Below, in pieces: positions 10,421 through 17,448 of a stretch of DNA of 54,114 bases. Below the pieces are notes generated by a model. It was not told the origin of the DNA, ran no database searches, and worked only from the letters and a program-made list of their open reading frames with translations. The DNA lies in the NCBI RefSeq assembly GCF_003298775.1, contig NZ_QNTQ01000028.1, positions 1 to 54,114 on the forward strand. Reading direction: 5' to 3'. Position 1 is the first letter of the stretch. Each line of letters starts with the position of its first letter. Both the position numbers and the translations under genes were made by a program. The stretch comes from Rhodosalinus halophilus (GTDB lineage: Bacteria > Pseudomonadota > Alphaproteobacteria > Rhodobacterales > Rhodobacteraceae).

Positions 10421-10491
10421 GGGGGGCTGTCTGCCCCTCTCGGTGGCTGTCGCCGCCTCACCCCCGGAGGGTATTCCGGGCAAGAGGAAGG
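10421..10491 (+). repeat. Dispersed intergenic repeat, copy 1
   Basis: This stretch begins GGGGGGCTGTCTGCCCC and runs through CGCCGCCTCACCCCC to CAAGAGGAAGG. It matches, with about 80% identity by eye over some 70 bases, the reverse complement of 22279-22349. It contains degenerate hairpin arms (GGTGGCTGTCGCCGCC). It lies between soxR and the soxT-like gene. Similar GC-rich hairpin repeats are, to my recollection, common between genes in Rhodobacterales. Confidence 0.8.
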
Positions 10492-10541
10492 TCCGTTCGG
10501 GATCCGAAAGGGCCGGCCTTTGCGAGAGCCCGCGGGCCCGC

Positions 10542-10880
10542 TCAGTCCTCGTCGCGGCAGAAGAGGTCGTAGACCGTCTCGAGCATCTTCCTGGGGCGGT
10601 CGTCGGCGAGGCGGTAGTAGATCGCCTTGCCCTCGCGCCGGGGCACGACGAGGCCCTCGAGGCGAAGGCGCGAGAGCTGCTGCGAGACCGCGGCCTGGCG
10701 CGCCGAGAGCAGCTCCTCGAGTTCGGTCACCGACTTCTCGCCGGTGACGAGATGGCACAGGATCATAAGCCGGCCCTCGTGGCTGATCGCCTTGAGAAAG
10801 GCCGAGGCGGTCTCGGCCTTCTCGACGATTCGGTCGAGTTCGGCCTCGCTCATGTCGGGCTCGAGGACCGGAAGAGCCAT
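10542..10880 (-). CDS. soxR: ArsR-family sulfur-responsive repressor SoxR
   Basis: A 112-residue winged-helix ArsR/SmtB repressor with recognition helix around SARQAAVSQQLSRLRLEG (59-76) and wing RREGKAIYYRL. It lacks the metal-binding ELCVCD motif. It has exactly two cysteines, C42 (ILCHL) and C108 (LFCRDED), which align with the pair that forms a polysulfide bridge in SqrR/BigR persulfide sensors. SoxR of Paracoccus pantotrophus represses the sox genes without sulfur substrate, binding at soxS-soxV and soxW-soxX; candidate operators occur at both places here. This is not the SoxR of the enterobacterial superoxide response. It is third in a minus-strand set after soxS and the HbpS-like gene. 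Confidence 0.93.
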   Translation of the reverse strand: MALPVLEPDMSEAELDRIVEKAETASAFLKAISHEGRLMILCHLVTGEKSVTELEELLSARQAAVSQQLSRLRLEGLVVPRREGKAIYYRLADDRPRKMLETVYDLFCRDED

Positions 10881-10914
10881 GTCACCTTCCCTTGCTTCGC
10901 GCGCGGGGGTCGCC

Positions 10915-11409
10915 TCAGAAGGCGATCTCCATCTCGATCTCGGCGATGCCGGCCTCGGCGCAGACGTCGTCGAGATCGGGGCTGGGCGCGCCCGAGACGC
11001 CGATCCCGGCCACGACGTCTCCGTCGCCGGCCACGATCATCAGCCCGCCGCCCAGCGGCAGCGCCTGGCTCAGATTGCGGATGGCGGAGGCGTCGGTACC
11101 GGCCTTGGTGGCCTCGGCGAGCTCGGTGGTCGGCGTGCGGAAGCTGACCGCGGTCCAGGCCTTGCGGAAGGAGGTCTCGTGGACGTGGGCACCGGCGAAG
11201 CGGTCGCGCACGAAGGCCTGGGGCACGCCGAAGCGGTCGGTCACGGTGACGCCCACCTGATAGCCCTCGGCGCGGCAGTGCTCCATCGCGGCCGTGGCGG
11301 CGCGCTGCGCGAGCTCTGGGGTGAGCGCGCGGAATTCGACGAAGGCGTCCTGCGCCAGCGCCGGCGCGGCGGCGAGTCCCATCGCGGCGGCGAAGAATGC
11401 GGTCTTCAT
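10915..11409 (-). CDS. Exported HbpS/GlcG-family heme-binding-like protein in the sox locus
   Basis: A 164-residue protein with a clear Sec signal peptide (residues 1 to about 20, cut after PALAQ) and a single HbpS/GlcG (DUF336) domain. The family pattern includes EGYQVGVTVTDRFGVPQAFVRD and the C-terminal GGGLMIVAGDGDVVAGIGVSGAP. Members bind heme or are glycolate-utilisation accessory proteins of unclear role. Its ATG overlaps the soxS stop (ATGA), so it is translationally coupled to soxS, and soxR follows 34 bases later. It is not part of the classical Paracoccus soxRS pair. A periplasmic role in heme handling or redox quality control for the Sox cytochromes is inference. Confidence 0.85.
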   Translation of the reverse strand: MKTAFFAAAMGLAAAPALAQDAFVEFRALTPELAQRAATAAMEHCRAEGYQVGVTVTDRFGVPQAFVRDRFAGAHVHETSFRKAWTAVSFRTPTTELAEATKAGTDASAIRNLSQALPLGGGLMIVAGDGDVVAGIGVSGAPSPDLDDVCAEAGIAEIEMEIAF

Positions 11410-11792
11410 GTCCCTCCTCCCTCTTCTGCGTCGGGGTCGTAGTCTGTGTGTTCTTCCAGCATCCGCGCGAGCAGACCCCAGAAGAAATCCTCGCCCGGAT
11501 AGCCCTCGATTCGCGCGAGTTCCTGCCCGTCCTCGACGAGCACGAAAGTCGGCGTGAAGACGACCGGGCGCGCGAAGCTCATGCCCTCGGGCGGCGCGTC
11601 GCGCTTTTGCACGGTGACGAGCGGCGCGAAGCGGCCTTCGTCGGTGAGCGGATATTCGGGCGCGACATCCTCCATCCAGGCGGCGCAATAGGCGCAGCCC
11701 GGCTGCTCGATCATGACCAGCTGGGCCGCCTCCGGCGCCCGGGCGGCCGGCAGCACAAGCGCCGCCGCGAGAACTGCGCGCAGGATGCTCAT
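11406..11792 (-). CDS. soxS: Periplasmic thioredoxin-like SoxS
   Basis: SoxS (128 residues) has an N-terminal signal sequence (about 1-22) and a thioredoxin fold with C33-A-Y-C36, then TPTFVLVEDGQELARIEGYPGEDFF. In Paracoccus pantotrophus, SoxS keeps the substrate-carrying cysteine of SoxY reduced and so activates the system, receiving electrons through SoxV. I chose the ATG at 11792 over the upstream 11852 start because the hydrophobic signal follows directly and the earlier codons lie in the divergent promoter. It heads the minus-strand operon soxS-hbpS-soxR. Confidence 0.9.
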   Translation of the reverse strand: MSILRAVLAAALVLPAARAPEAAQLVMIEQPGCAYCAAWMEDVAPEYPLTDEGRFAPLVTVQKRDAPPEGMSFARPVVFTPTFVLVEDGQELARIEGYPGEDFFWGLLARMLEEHTDYDPDAEEGGGT

Positions 11793-11799
11793 GGCCCTC

Positions 11800-11845
11800 T
11801 TGAATGTCCTCTCGCTCTCATTCAACGTAATATGAATATGTGAAT
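11800..11845. promoter_or_regulatory. soxS-soxV divergent promoter with clustered SoxR-like half-sites
   Basis: The 69-base gap between soxS and soxV is AT-rich against its surroundings. It contains four GAAT/ATTC half-sites: GAAT 11802-11805, ATTC 11820-11823, GAAT 11834-11837 and GAAT 11842-11845. TTGAATG and CATTCAA (11800-11806, 11819-11825) are perfect inverted arms, and ATTCA-N8-TGAAT spans 11820-11837 at the core. SoxR of Paracoccus is known to bind this intergenic region. No exact ATTC-N8-GAAT site occurs here, so spacing is looser than at the other two operators. Confidence 0.65.
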
Positions 11846-11861
11846 GGTTCAAGGAGCGGCC

Positions 11862-12599
11862 ATGCTGGAGATTTCCTTCGCCGGGGCGGCGCTCGCTGGC
11901 CTGCTGTCGTTCTTCACGCCGTGCATCCTGCCGATGGTGCCCTTCTACCTGAGCTACATGGCCGGGATTTCAATGACCGAGCTTCGCGGCGACGGGGCGA
12001 TCGCGCCGGGCGCGCAGCGCCGGCTGGTCTTCTCGGCGGTGTTCTTCGCGCTGGGCGTGACCACGATCTTCGTGCTGCTGGGCATGGGCGCGACGGCGCT
12101 GGGCGAGGCCTTCGCGCAGTGGCGTCAGCCGCTCTCCTATGTCGCGGCGGCGATTCTCGCGGTCTTCGGGCTGCATTTCCTGGGCGTGATCCGGATCGGG
12201 TTCCTCTACCGCGAGGCGCGGCTCGAAAGCAGCGCCGAGCCCTCGACGATCCTGGGCGCCTATCTGATGGGGCTTGCCTTCGGCTTCGGCTGGACGCCCT
12301 GCGTGGGCCCGGCGCTGGCCTCGATCCTGATGATCGCGAGCGGAATGGGCGACATCGGGCGCGGCGGGCTGCTGCTGCTGGTCTACGGGCTGGCGATGAC
12401 GGCGCCCTTCGTGGTGGCGGCGCTCTTCGCGCGGCCCTTCCTCGCCTGGGTGCAGCGCCACCGCAGCAAGATGCAGCATGTCGAGAAGGCGATGGGCGGC
12501 ATGCTGATCGTCTTCGCCGTGCTGATCGCGACGGATACGGTGAACTACATCGCCAACTGGATGATCGAGACCTTTCCGGGCTTCACCAGCATCGGCTGA
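11862..12599 (+). CDS. soxV: CcdA-type thiol-disulfide membrane transporter SoxV
   Basis: This 245-residue protein with six hydrophobic segments belongs to the CcdA/DsbD-beta family. It carries the two membrane cysteines in FFTPCILPMVPFYLSYMAG and GFGWTPCVGPAL. SoxV moves reducing equivalents from cytoplasmic thioredoxin to periplasmic SoxS and SoxW, and in Paracoccus is needed for thiosulfate oxidation. I chose the ATG at 11862 because AAGGAG (11851-11856) is ideally placed and membrane sequence starts at once; an earlier in-frame ATG at 11844 would sit on the putative operator. It is the first gene of the plus-strand sox transcript. Confidence 0.93.
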   Translation: MLEISFAGAALAGLLSFFTPCILPMVPFYLSYMAGISMTELRGDGAIAPGAQRRLVFSAVFFALGVTTIFVLLGMGATALGEAFAQWRQPLSYVAAAILAVFGLHFLGVIRIGFLYREARLESSAEPSTILGAYLMGLAFGFGWTPCVGPALASILMIASGMGDIGRGGLLLLVYGLAMTAPFVVAALFARPFLAWVQRHRSKMQHVEKAMGGMLIVFAVLIATDTVNYIANWMIETFPGFTSIG

Positions 12600-12629
12600 G
12601 GCGCGGGAAACCACGAGGGAGGAGAGACG

Positions 12630-13223
12630 ATGATTGCATGGACGAGACGCGCGATCCTCGCGGCGGCGCTGGCCGCGACGGCCGCACCGGCGGCGGCGGA
12701 GACGCGGCTGGGCGACGACGGGCTGCACAAGGCGCCCTGGATGCGCGAGACCTTCAAGGACCTGCGCGAGGATCTCGCGGAGGCAAACGCGGAAGGCAAG
12801 CGCTTCGCGATCATCTTCGAGCAGCGCGGCTGCATTTACTGCACCAAGATGCACGAGGAGGTGTTCCCGCGAGAGGAGGTCGCGGACTACCTGAACGAGA
12901 ACTATTTCGTGGTGCAGCTGAACCTGCACGGCGATCTCGAGGTCGTCGATTTCGACGGCGACATACGGTCGGAGAAGGCGATGGCGCGGAAGTGGGGGAT
13001 TCTCTTCACCCCGACCTTCATGTTCTTCCCCGAGGACGTCGCCGAGGGCGCGACAGCCCCAGAGGCCGCGGTGGCCACGATGCCCGGCGCCTTCGGCTGG
13101 CAGACCACGCTGGACCTGCTGACATGGGTGAACGAGAAGCGCTACGAGCTGGACACCGAAGAGGATTTCCAGCGCTACCACGCGCGCCGCATCGAGGAAC
13201 GGGCGAGCGCGGCGACGGAGTGA
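12630..13223 (+). CDS. soxW: Periplasmic thioredoxin SoxW
   Basis: SoxW (197 residues) has a signal peptide (1-23, ending APAAAE) and a thioredoxin-like domain with C68-I-Y-C71, HEEVFPREEVADYLNENYFVVQLNLHG and the cis-proline segment LFTPTFMFF. It is reduced by SoxV, and in Paracoccus it is dispensable, unlike SoxS. It follows soxV by 30 bases with a GGGAGGAG ribosome site. The next gene, soxX, lies beyond a 123-base gap that contains an operator-like palindrome, so soxVW and soxX onward may be separately initiated. Confidence 0.9.
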   Translation: MIAWTRRAILAAALAATAAPAAAETRLGDDGLHKAPWMRETFKDLREDLAEANAEGKRFAIIFEQRGCIYCTKMHEEVFPREEVADYLNENYFVVQLNLHGDLEVVDFDGDIRSEKAMARKWGILFTPTFMFFPEDVAEGATAPEAAVATMPGAFGWQTTLDLLTWVNEKRYELDTEEDFQRYHARRIEERASAATE

Positions 13224-13246
13224 CGGCGCGGGGCGCGCGCAATGTT

Positions 13247-13262
13247 ATTCATGTCTGTGAAT
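13247..13262. promoter_or_regulatory. Candidate SoxR operator upstream of soxX (ATTC-N8-GAAT)
   Basis: ATTCATGTCTGTGAAT is an interrupted palindrome, ATTC-N8-GAAT (also ATTCA-N6-TGAAT), lying in the soxW-soxX gap 84 bases before the soxX start codon. SoxR of Paracoccus pantotrophus is known to bind the soxW-soxX interval, and SqrR-type repressors recognise ATTC-N8-GAAT as I recall it. The position suits repression of a second sox promoter. An apparent ATG at 13242 overlaps this site and is not the soxX start. Confidence 0.72.
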
Positions 13263-13346
13263 TTGTTGTTGCGTCGCCCCCGGACTGTAGCCTACGGTAT
13301 GCAGAGCGAGCGGTCTGCCGCAGACCGGCAAGCCATGGGAGGAGAC

Positions 13347-13835
13347 ATGAAACGCACTGGAACGATGCTGGCAGGGGCTCTGATCGCGATGTCGGCGGCC
13401 GCGCAGGCGGAAACCGTCGTGGACCCGCAGGAGGTCGTCTTCGGCGAGTACGGCGAGGTGACCGAGCCGCTGACCTCGACCCCCGGCGATCCCGCGCGCG
13501 GCGAGGAGATCATGGTCACCAAGTCGGCGGGCAACTGCATCTCCTGCCACATGGTCAGCGCGCTCGACTACGCCCCCTTCCACGGCGAGGTCGGCCCGCC
13601 GCTCGACGGGGTCGCGGACCGCTGGGGCGAGGCGGAGCTGCGCGGCATTCTCGTCGACGCGAAGAAGACCTACCAGGGCACGATCATGCCCTCCTATTAC
13701 AAGACCACCGGCTATGTCCGCCCGGGCGTGGCCTTCACCAGCAAGCCGGCGGAAGAGCCGCTGCCGCCCCTGCTGTCCGCGCAGGACATCGAGGACGTGG
13801 TCGCGTTCCTGTCCACCCTGCACTGGGAAGACTGA
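13347..13835 (+). CDS. soxX: Sulfur oxidation c-type cytochrome SoxX
   Basis: SoxX (162 residues) is the monoheme partner of SoxA; together SoxXA oxidatively couples thiosulfate to SoxY. It has a signal peptide (1-21), heme motif C64-I-S-C-H68 and a candidate axial methionine M114 in GTIMPSYYKT. The ATG at 13347 has an excellent GGGAGGAG ribosome site (13337-13344) and begins a proper signal sequence. The longer reading frame from 13242 runs through the operator. It is the first gene of the catalytic segment soxXYZABCDEF. Confidence 0.95.
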   Translation: MKRTGTMLAGALIAMSAAAQAETVVDPQEVVFGEYGEVTEPLTSTPGDPARGEEIMVTKSAGNCISCHMVSALDYAPFHGEVGPPLDGVADRWGEAELRGILVDAKKTYQGTIMPSYYKTTGYVRPGVAFTSKPAEEPLPPLLSAQDIEDVVAFLSTLHWED

Positions 13836-13874
13836 CCGCCGCGCGGCCCCTAGACCATGAAGGAGAGGAAGGAC

Positions 13875-14294
13875 ATGGACTTCACCAGACGTGAGACCCT
13901 GGCGCTGGGCGCGGGCGCGGCGGCGCTGACGCTGCTGCCCGCCGGCGCCTACGCCGCCACCGTGGACGAGCTCGTGAACGAGTTCACCGGCGGCGCCGAC
14001 GTGGCCGACGGCGGCGTCAATCTGGACGCCCCCGAGATCGCCGAGAACGGCAACACCGTGCCGATCAGCGTCTCCGCCGACGGCGCGACCGCAATCATGG
14101 TGCTCGCCGCAGGCAACCCGACGCCGCCCGTGGCCACCTTCAACTTCGGCCCGCTGGCCGGCTCGTCGAGCGCGAGCACCCGGATCCGTCTCGCCGGCAC
14201 GCAGGACGTGATCGCCGTGGCCAAAATGGCCGACGGCAGCTTCGCGCGCACCTCGAAAGAGGTGAAGGTCACCATCGGCGGCTGCGGCGGCTGA
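13875..14294 (+). CDS. soxY: Sulfur carrier protein SoxY
   Basis: SoxY (139 residues) carries pathway intermediates on the cysteine of its C-terminal swinging arm, here the terminal GGCGG with C137. It has a twin-arginine-type leader (DFTRRETLALGAGAAAL), suggesting Tat export of folded SoxYZ. I chose the ATG at 13875, preceded by GAGGAAGGAC; six more codons from 13857 are possible but lack a good ribosome site. soxZ follows 20 bases after the stop. Confidence 0.96.
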   Translation: MDFTRRETLALGAGAAALTLLPAGAYAATVDELVNEFTGGADVADGGVNLDAPEIAENGNTVPISVSADGATAIMVLAAGNPTPPVATFNFGPLAGSSSASTRIRLAGTQDVIAVAKMADGSFARTSKEVKVTIGGCGG

Positions 14295-14314
14295 GCGAAC
14301 AGGAGGACAAAGAC

Positions 14315-14644
14315 ATGGCAGAGAACGTCAAGGCCCGCGTCCGCGCCCCGCGCTCGGCTTCGGCCGGCGAGGTGGCGACGATCAAGACGCTGATCAGCCA
14401 CCCGATGGAATCGGGTCAGCGCAAGGACAGCCAGGGCAACACGATCCCGCGCTCGATCATTCACCGCTTCACCTGCGACTTCAACGGCGAGAACGTGATC
14501 GACGTGAAGATGGAGCCCGCGATCTCGACCAACCCCTACTTCGAGTTCGAGGCGAAGATCCCGGAGGCGGGCGAGTTCAAGTTCACCTGGTACGACGACG
14601 ACGGCTCGGTCTACGAGGAATCGGCGACCGTCGAGGTGAGCTGA
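14315..14644 (+). CDS. soxZ: Thiosulfate oxidation carrier partner SoxZ
   Basis: SoxZ (109 residues) forms the heterodimer with SoxY and helps present the carrier arm to SoxXA, SoxB and SoxCD. Family features are the start VKARVRAPRSASAGEVATIKTLISHPMESGQR, then IPRSIIHRFTC and EFKFTWYDDDGSVYEES. It has no signal peptide of its own, which fits co-export with SoxY by the Tat route. AGGAGG lies just before the ATG. Confidence 0.97.
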   Translation: MAENVKARVRAPRSASAGEVATIKTLISHPMESGQRKDSQGNTIPRSIIHRFTCDFNGENVIDVKMEPAISTNPYFEFEAKIPEAGEFKFTWYDDDGSVYEESATVEVS

Positions 14645-14649
14645 GCGCA

Positions 14650-14665
14650 GGGCCCGCAAGGGCCC
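14650..14665 (+). other. Small stem-loop between soxZ and soxA
   Basis: GGGCCC at 14650-14655 and again at 14660-14665 can pair around a GCAA loop, six bases after the soxZ stop. It lacks a T-run, so it is more likely an mRNA processing or stability element in the 83-base soxZ-soxA gap than a terminator. Confidence 0.35.
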
Positions 14666-14727
14666 GCGTCCCCAGGCAGATCCGCCTCGCGCAGCCCGCG
14701 CGGGGCGGCCCCAAGGGAGGAGCAGGA

Positions 14728-15573
14728 ATGACATTCAGAACCATGACGGCCGCAGCCGCGCTCGCGATGCTCGTGCCGGCCTTCGCCACGGCCGACCCCG
14801 ACGCCAAGCTGGTCGTCAACGGCGAGATCGAGATGGTGACCGAAACCGAGGCGCCGGAGCATCTGGAGGGCTTGCGCACGATCCGCTCGGGCTGGACCTT
14901 CCGGACCGAAGAGACCCAGGCGCTGCAGATGGACGATTTCGACAACCCGGCGATGATCTTCGTTGATCAGGCGCGCGACGTCTGGAACACCGTCGAGGGC
15001 GACGCGGGCGAATCCTGCGCCAGCTGCCACGGCGAGCCCGAATCCCTGCGCGGCCTGCGCGCCGAGCTTCCCAAGTGGAACGAGGAGAAGGGCGAGGTCT
15101 ACACGGCGGAAATGTATATCAACGACTGCCGGACCGAGCGCATGGGCGCCGAGCCCTGGGGGTGGGACAGCCAGCCCATGAAGAACATGACGGCGCTGAT
15201 TTCCTCGGTGTCGCGCGGCATGACGGTGGACGTCGCGATCGACGGCCCGGTCCGCGAGGCCTGGGAGCGGGGCAAGGAGATCTACTACACCCGCTACGGT
15301 CAGCTCGAGCTCGCCTGCGCGAACTGCCACGAGGACAACTACGACAACTACATCCGCGCGGACCATCTGAGCCAGGGTCACATCAACGGCTTCCCGACCT
15401 ACCGGCTCAAGCAGGCCAACCTCGTCTCGAAGCACAACCGCTTCCGCGGCTGCATCCGCGACACGCGCGGCGTGCCCTATGCCATCGGCAGCGAGGATTT
15501 CGTGGCGCTCGAACTCTACGTCGCCTCGCGCGGCAACGGGCTTTCGGTCGAGGGACCGGCCGTCCGCAACTGA
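14728..15573 (+). CDS. soxA: Diheme c-type cytochrome SoxA
   Basis: SoxA (281 residues) is the catalytic subunit of SoxXA. It has a Sec signal (1-22) and two heme-binding motifs, C97-A-S-C-H101 and C197-A-N-C-H201, so it is the diheme type found in Paracoccus and Rhodovulum. C242 in RFRGCIRDTRG is the conserved cysteine heme ligand that is persulfurated at the active site. C134 in INDCRT is also conserved as a structural cysteine. GGGAGGAG precedes the ATG. It is separated from soxB by a 97-base gap with a strong hairpin. Confidence 0.96.
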   Translation: MTFRTMTAAAALAMLVPAFATADPDAKLVVNGEIEMVTETEAPEHLEGLRTIRSGWTFRTEETQALQMDDFDNPAMIFVDQARDVWNTVEGDAGESCASCHGEPESLRGLRAELPKWNEEKGEVYTAEMYINDCRTERMGAEPWGWDSQPMKNMTALISSVSRGMTVDVAIDGPVREAWERGKEIYYTRYGQLELACANCHEDNYDNYIRADHLSQGHINGFPTYRLKQANLVSKHNRFRGCIRDTRGVPYAIGSEDFVALELYVASRGNGLSVEGPAVRN

Positions 15574-15600
15574 TCCGCATGACAGCACGACACGGCATAT

Positions 15601-15624
15601 CCCCTCCCGCCCAGGCGGGAGGGG
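15601..15624 (+). other. Strong stem-loop in the soxA-soxB gap
   Basis: CCCCTCCCGCC (15601-15611) and GGCGGGAGGGG (15614-15624) are perfectly complementary 11-base arms, giving at least 9-10 stable G-C rich pairs with a small loop. No T-run follows and the operon continues, so a 3'-end-stabilising or attenuating hairpin that lowers soxB relative to soxXYZA is more likely than full termination. Confidence 0.6.
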
Positions 15625-15670
15625 ACTGACCGCCGACCATCCGACGCACGCAACACGGAGCCCTGCCCAG

Positions 15671-17368
15671 ATGATCTCCCGCCGCGACTTCCTGCAAGCG
15701 AGCATGGCCGCCTCCGCGCTTCTCGGCGCGTCCGGCTTCGGCAACTGGTCGCGCCTGGCCGCGCAGCAGGCGCTGACGCAGGACCAGCTTCTGGAATTCG
15801 ACAGCTTCGGCAACGTGTCGCTGATCCACATCACCGACATCCATGCGCAGCTCAAGCCGATCTACTTCCGCGAGCCCGAGATCAACCTTGGCGTCGGCCC
15901 GAACAAGGGCGAGGTGCCGCACATCACCGGCGCCGATTTCCGCCGCCTCTATGGCATCGAGGATGGAAGCCCCTCGCATTACGCCCTGACATACAACGAT
16001 TTCTCCGCGCTTGCCCGCACTTACGGCAAGATGGGCGGCATGGACCGGGTGGCGACGATCGTGAACGCGATCCGCGCCGAGCGGCCCGAGGCGCTGCTGC
16101 TCGACGGCGGCGACACCTGGCACGGCAGCTACACCTGCTACCAGACGCAGGGCCAGGACGTCGTCAACGTGATGAACAAGCTGCGGCCCGACGCGATGAC
16201 CTTCCACTGGGAGTTCACGCTGGGCCAGGAGCGGGTGCACGAGATCGTGGACTCCCTGCCCTTCGCCGCGCTCGGACAGAACATCTTCGACGCGATGTGG
16301 GACGAGCCGGCCGAACGCTTCAAGCCCTACCAGTTCTTCGAGCGCGGCGGCGTGAACATCGCGGTGATCGGCCAGGCCTTCCCCTACATGCCGATCGCCA
16401 ACCCGGGCTGGATGTTCCCCGACTACACCTTCGGCATCCGCGACGAGAACATGCAGGCGATGGTGGACGAGGTGCGCGCGCAGGGCGCCGAGCTCGTCGT
16501 CTGCCTCAGCCACAACGGCTTCGACGTGGACAAGAAGATGGCTGCGCAGGTCTCGGGCATCGACGTGATCCTGACAGGACACACCCACGACGCCCTGCCC
16601 GAGCCGGTGCTGGTGGGCGACACGATCCTGATCGCCAGCGGCTCAAACGGCAAGTTCGTCAGCCGCGTGGATCTCGACGTGCGCGACGGGCAGATGATGG
16701 GCTTCCGCCACAAGCTGATCCCGGTGTTCTCCGACGTGATCGACCCCGACCCGGAGGTCGCCGCCGCCATCGACGCCGAGCGCGCGCCCTTCGAGAGCGC
16801 TCTCACCGAGGTGATCGGCCAGACCGACAGCCTTCTCTACCGCCGCGGCAACTTCAACGGCACCTGGGACGACCTGATCTGCGAGGCGCTGATCGAGCAG
16901 CGCGACGCCGAGATCGCCATGTCGCCGGGCGTGCGCTGGGGGCCCTCGCTGATCCCCGGCCAGGACATCACGCGAGAGGACATCTGGAACGTCACCTCGA
17001 TGACCTACGGCCGCGCCTACCGCACCGAGATGACGGGCGAGTTCCTCAAGGTCGTGATGGAGGACGTGGCCGACAACCTCTTCAACCCCGATCCCTACTA
17101 CCAGCAGGGCGGCGACATGGTGCGGATGGGTGGCCTGGGCTACCGCATCGACGTGACCGCGCCCGCAGGCGAGCGGATCTCGGAGATGACCTTCCTCGAG
17201 ACGGGCGAGCCCATCGATCCCGCGCGCTCCTACGTCGTGGCCGGCTGGGCGAGCGTCAACGAAGGCACCGAGGGGCCGCAGATCTGGGACGTGGTCGAAG
17301 AGCACATCCGCCAGAAGGGAACCGTCAAGGTGGAGCCCAACACCTCGGTCGAGGTGGCGGGCGTCTGA
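15671..17368 (+). CDS. soxB: Thiosulfohydrolase SoxB
   Basis: SoxB (565 residues) is a dimanganese hydrolase that releases sulfate from SoxY-cysteine-S-thiosulfonate in the periplasm. It has a twin-arginine signal (SRRDFLQ, residues 3-9). Metallophosphatase motifs are ITDIHAQLKP (D56, H58), LLLDGGDTWHGS, the SoxB-specific HWEFTLG variant of the usual GNHE block, SHNGFDVDKK and LTGHTHDALPEP. The C-terminal 5'-nucleotidase domain is complete. The ATG at 15671 is the only start giving the Tat signal at the N-terminus. Confidence 0.97.
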   Translation: MISRRDFLQASMAASALLGASGFGNWSRLAAQQALTQDQLLEFDSFGNVSLIHITDIHAQLKPIYFREPEINLGVGPNKGEVPHITGADFRRLYGIEDGSPSHYALTYNDFSALARTYGKMGGMDRVATIVNAIRAERPEALLLDGGDTWHGSYTCYQTQGQDVVNVMNKLRPDAMTFHWEFTLGQERVHEIVDSLPFAALGQNIFDAMWDEPAERFKPYQFFERGGVNIAVIGQAFPYMPIANPGWMFPDYTFGIRDENMQAMVDEVRAQGAELVVCLSHNGFDVDKKMAAQVSGIDVILTGHTHDALPEPVLVGDTILIASGSNGKFVSRVDLDVRDGQMMGFRHKLIPVFSDVIDPDPEVAAAIDAERAPFESALTEVIGQTDSLLYRRGNFNGTWDDLICEALIEQRDAEIAMSPGVRWGPSLIPGQDITREDIWNVTSMTYGRAYRTEMTGEFLKVVMEDVADNLFNPDPYYQQGGDMVRMGGLGYRIDVTAPAGERISEMTFLETGEPIDPARSYVVAGWASVNEGTEGPQIWDVVEEHIRQKGTVKVEPNTSVEVAGV

Positions 17369-17398
17369 GCCCGCTCCCGCCCGGGGCACACTTACGCC

Positions 17399-17426
17399 CA
17401 TCGAATTCACGAAAGCGAATTCGATG
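17399..17426. promoter_or_regulatory. 10-bp-arm palindrome upstream of soxC containing ATTC-N8-GAAT
   Basis: CATCGAATTC (17399-17408) and GAATTCGATG (17417-17426) are perfect inverted arms around the 8-base spacer ACGAAAGC. The centre reads ATTC-N8-GAAT, the same architecture as the soxX operator. It lies in the soxB-soxC gap, 23 bases before the soxC ATG and just before its ribosome site (AAAGGAGAGG). It may be a third SoxR operator controlling soxCDEF, or an RNA hairpin; the sequence alone cannot separate the two. Confidence 0.6.
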
Positions 17427-17448
17427 ATCTGAAAGGAGAGGCTGAGAG

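Noticed and set aside
13263-13297. Sigma-70 -35/-10 boxes for soxX (TTGTTG / TAGCCT)
   Set aside because: Spacing and matches are poor; several equally weak alternatives exist, so no promoter boxes are claimed.
13242-13346. An upstream ATG that would extend SoxX by 35 residues
   Set aside because: It overlaps the candidate SoxR operator, lacks a ribosome site and would bury the signal peptide. The ATG at 13347 has GGGAGGAG and a proper signal sequence.
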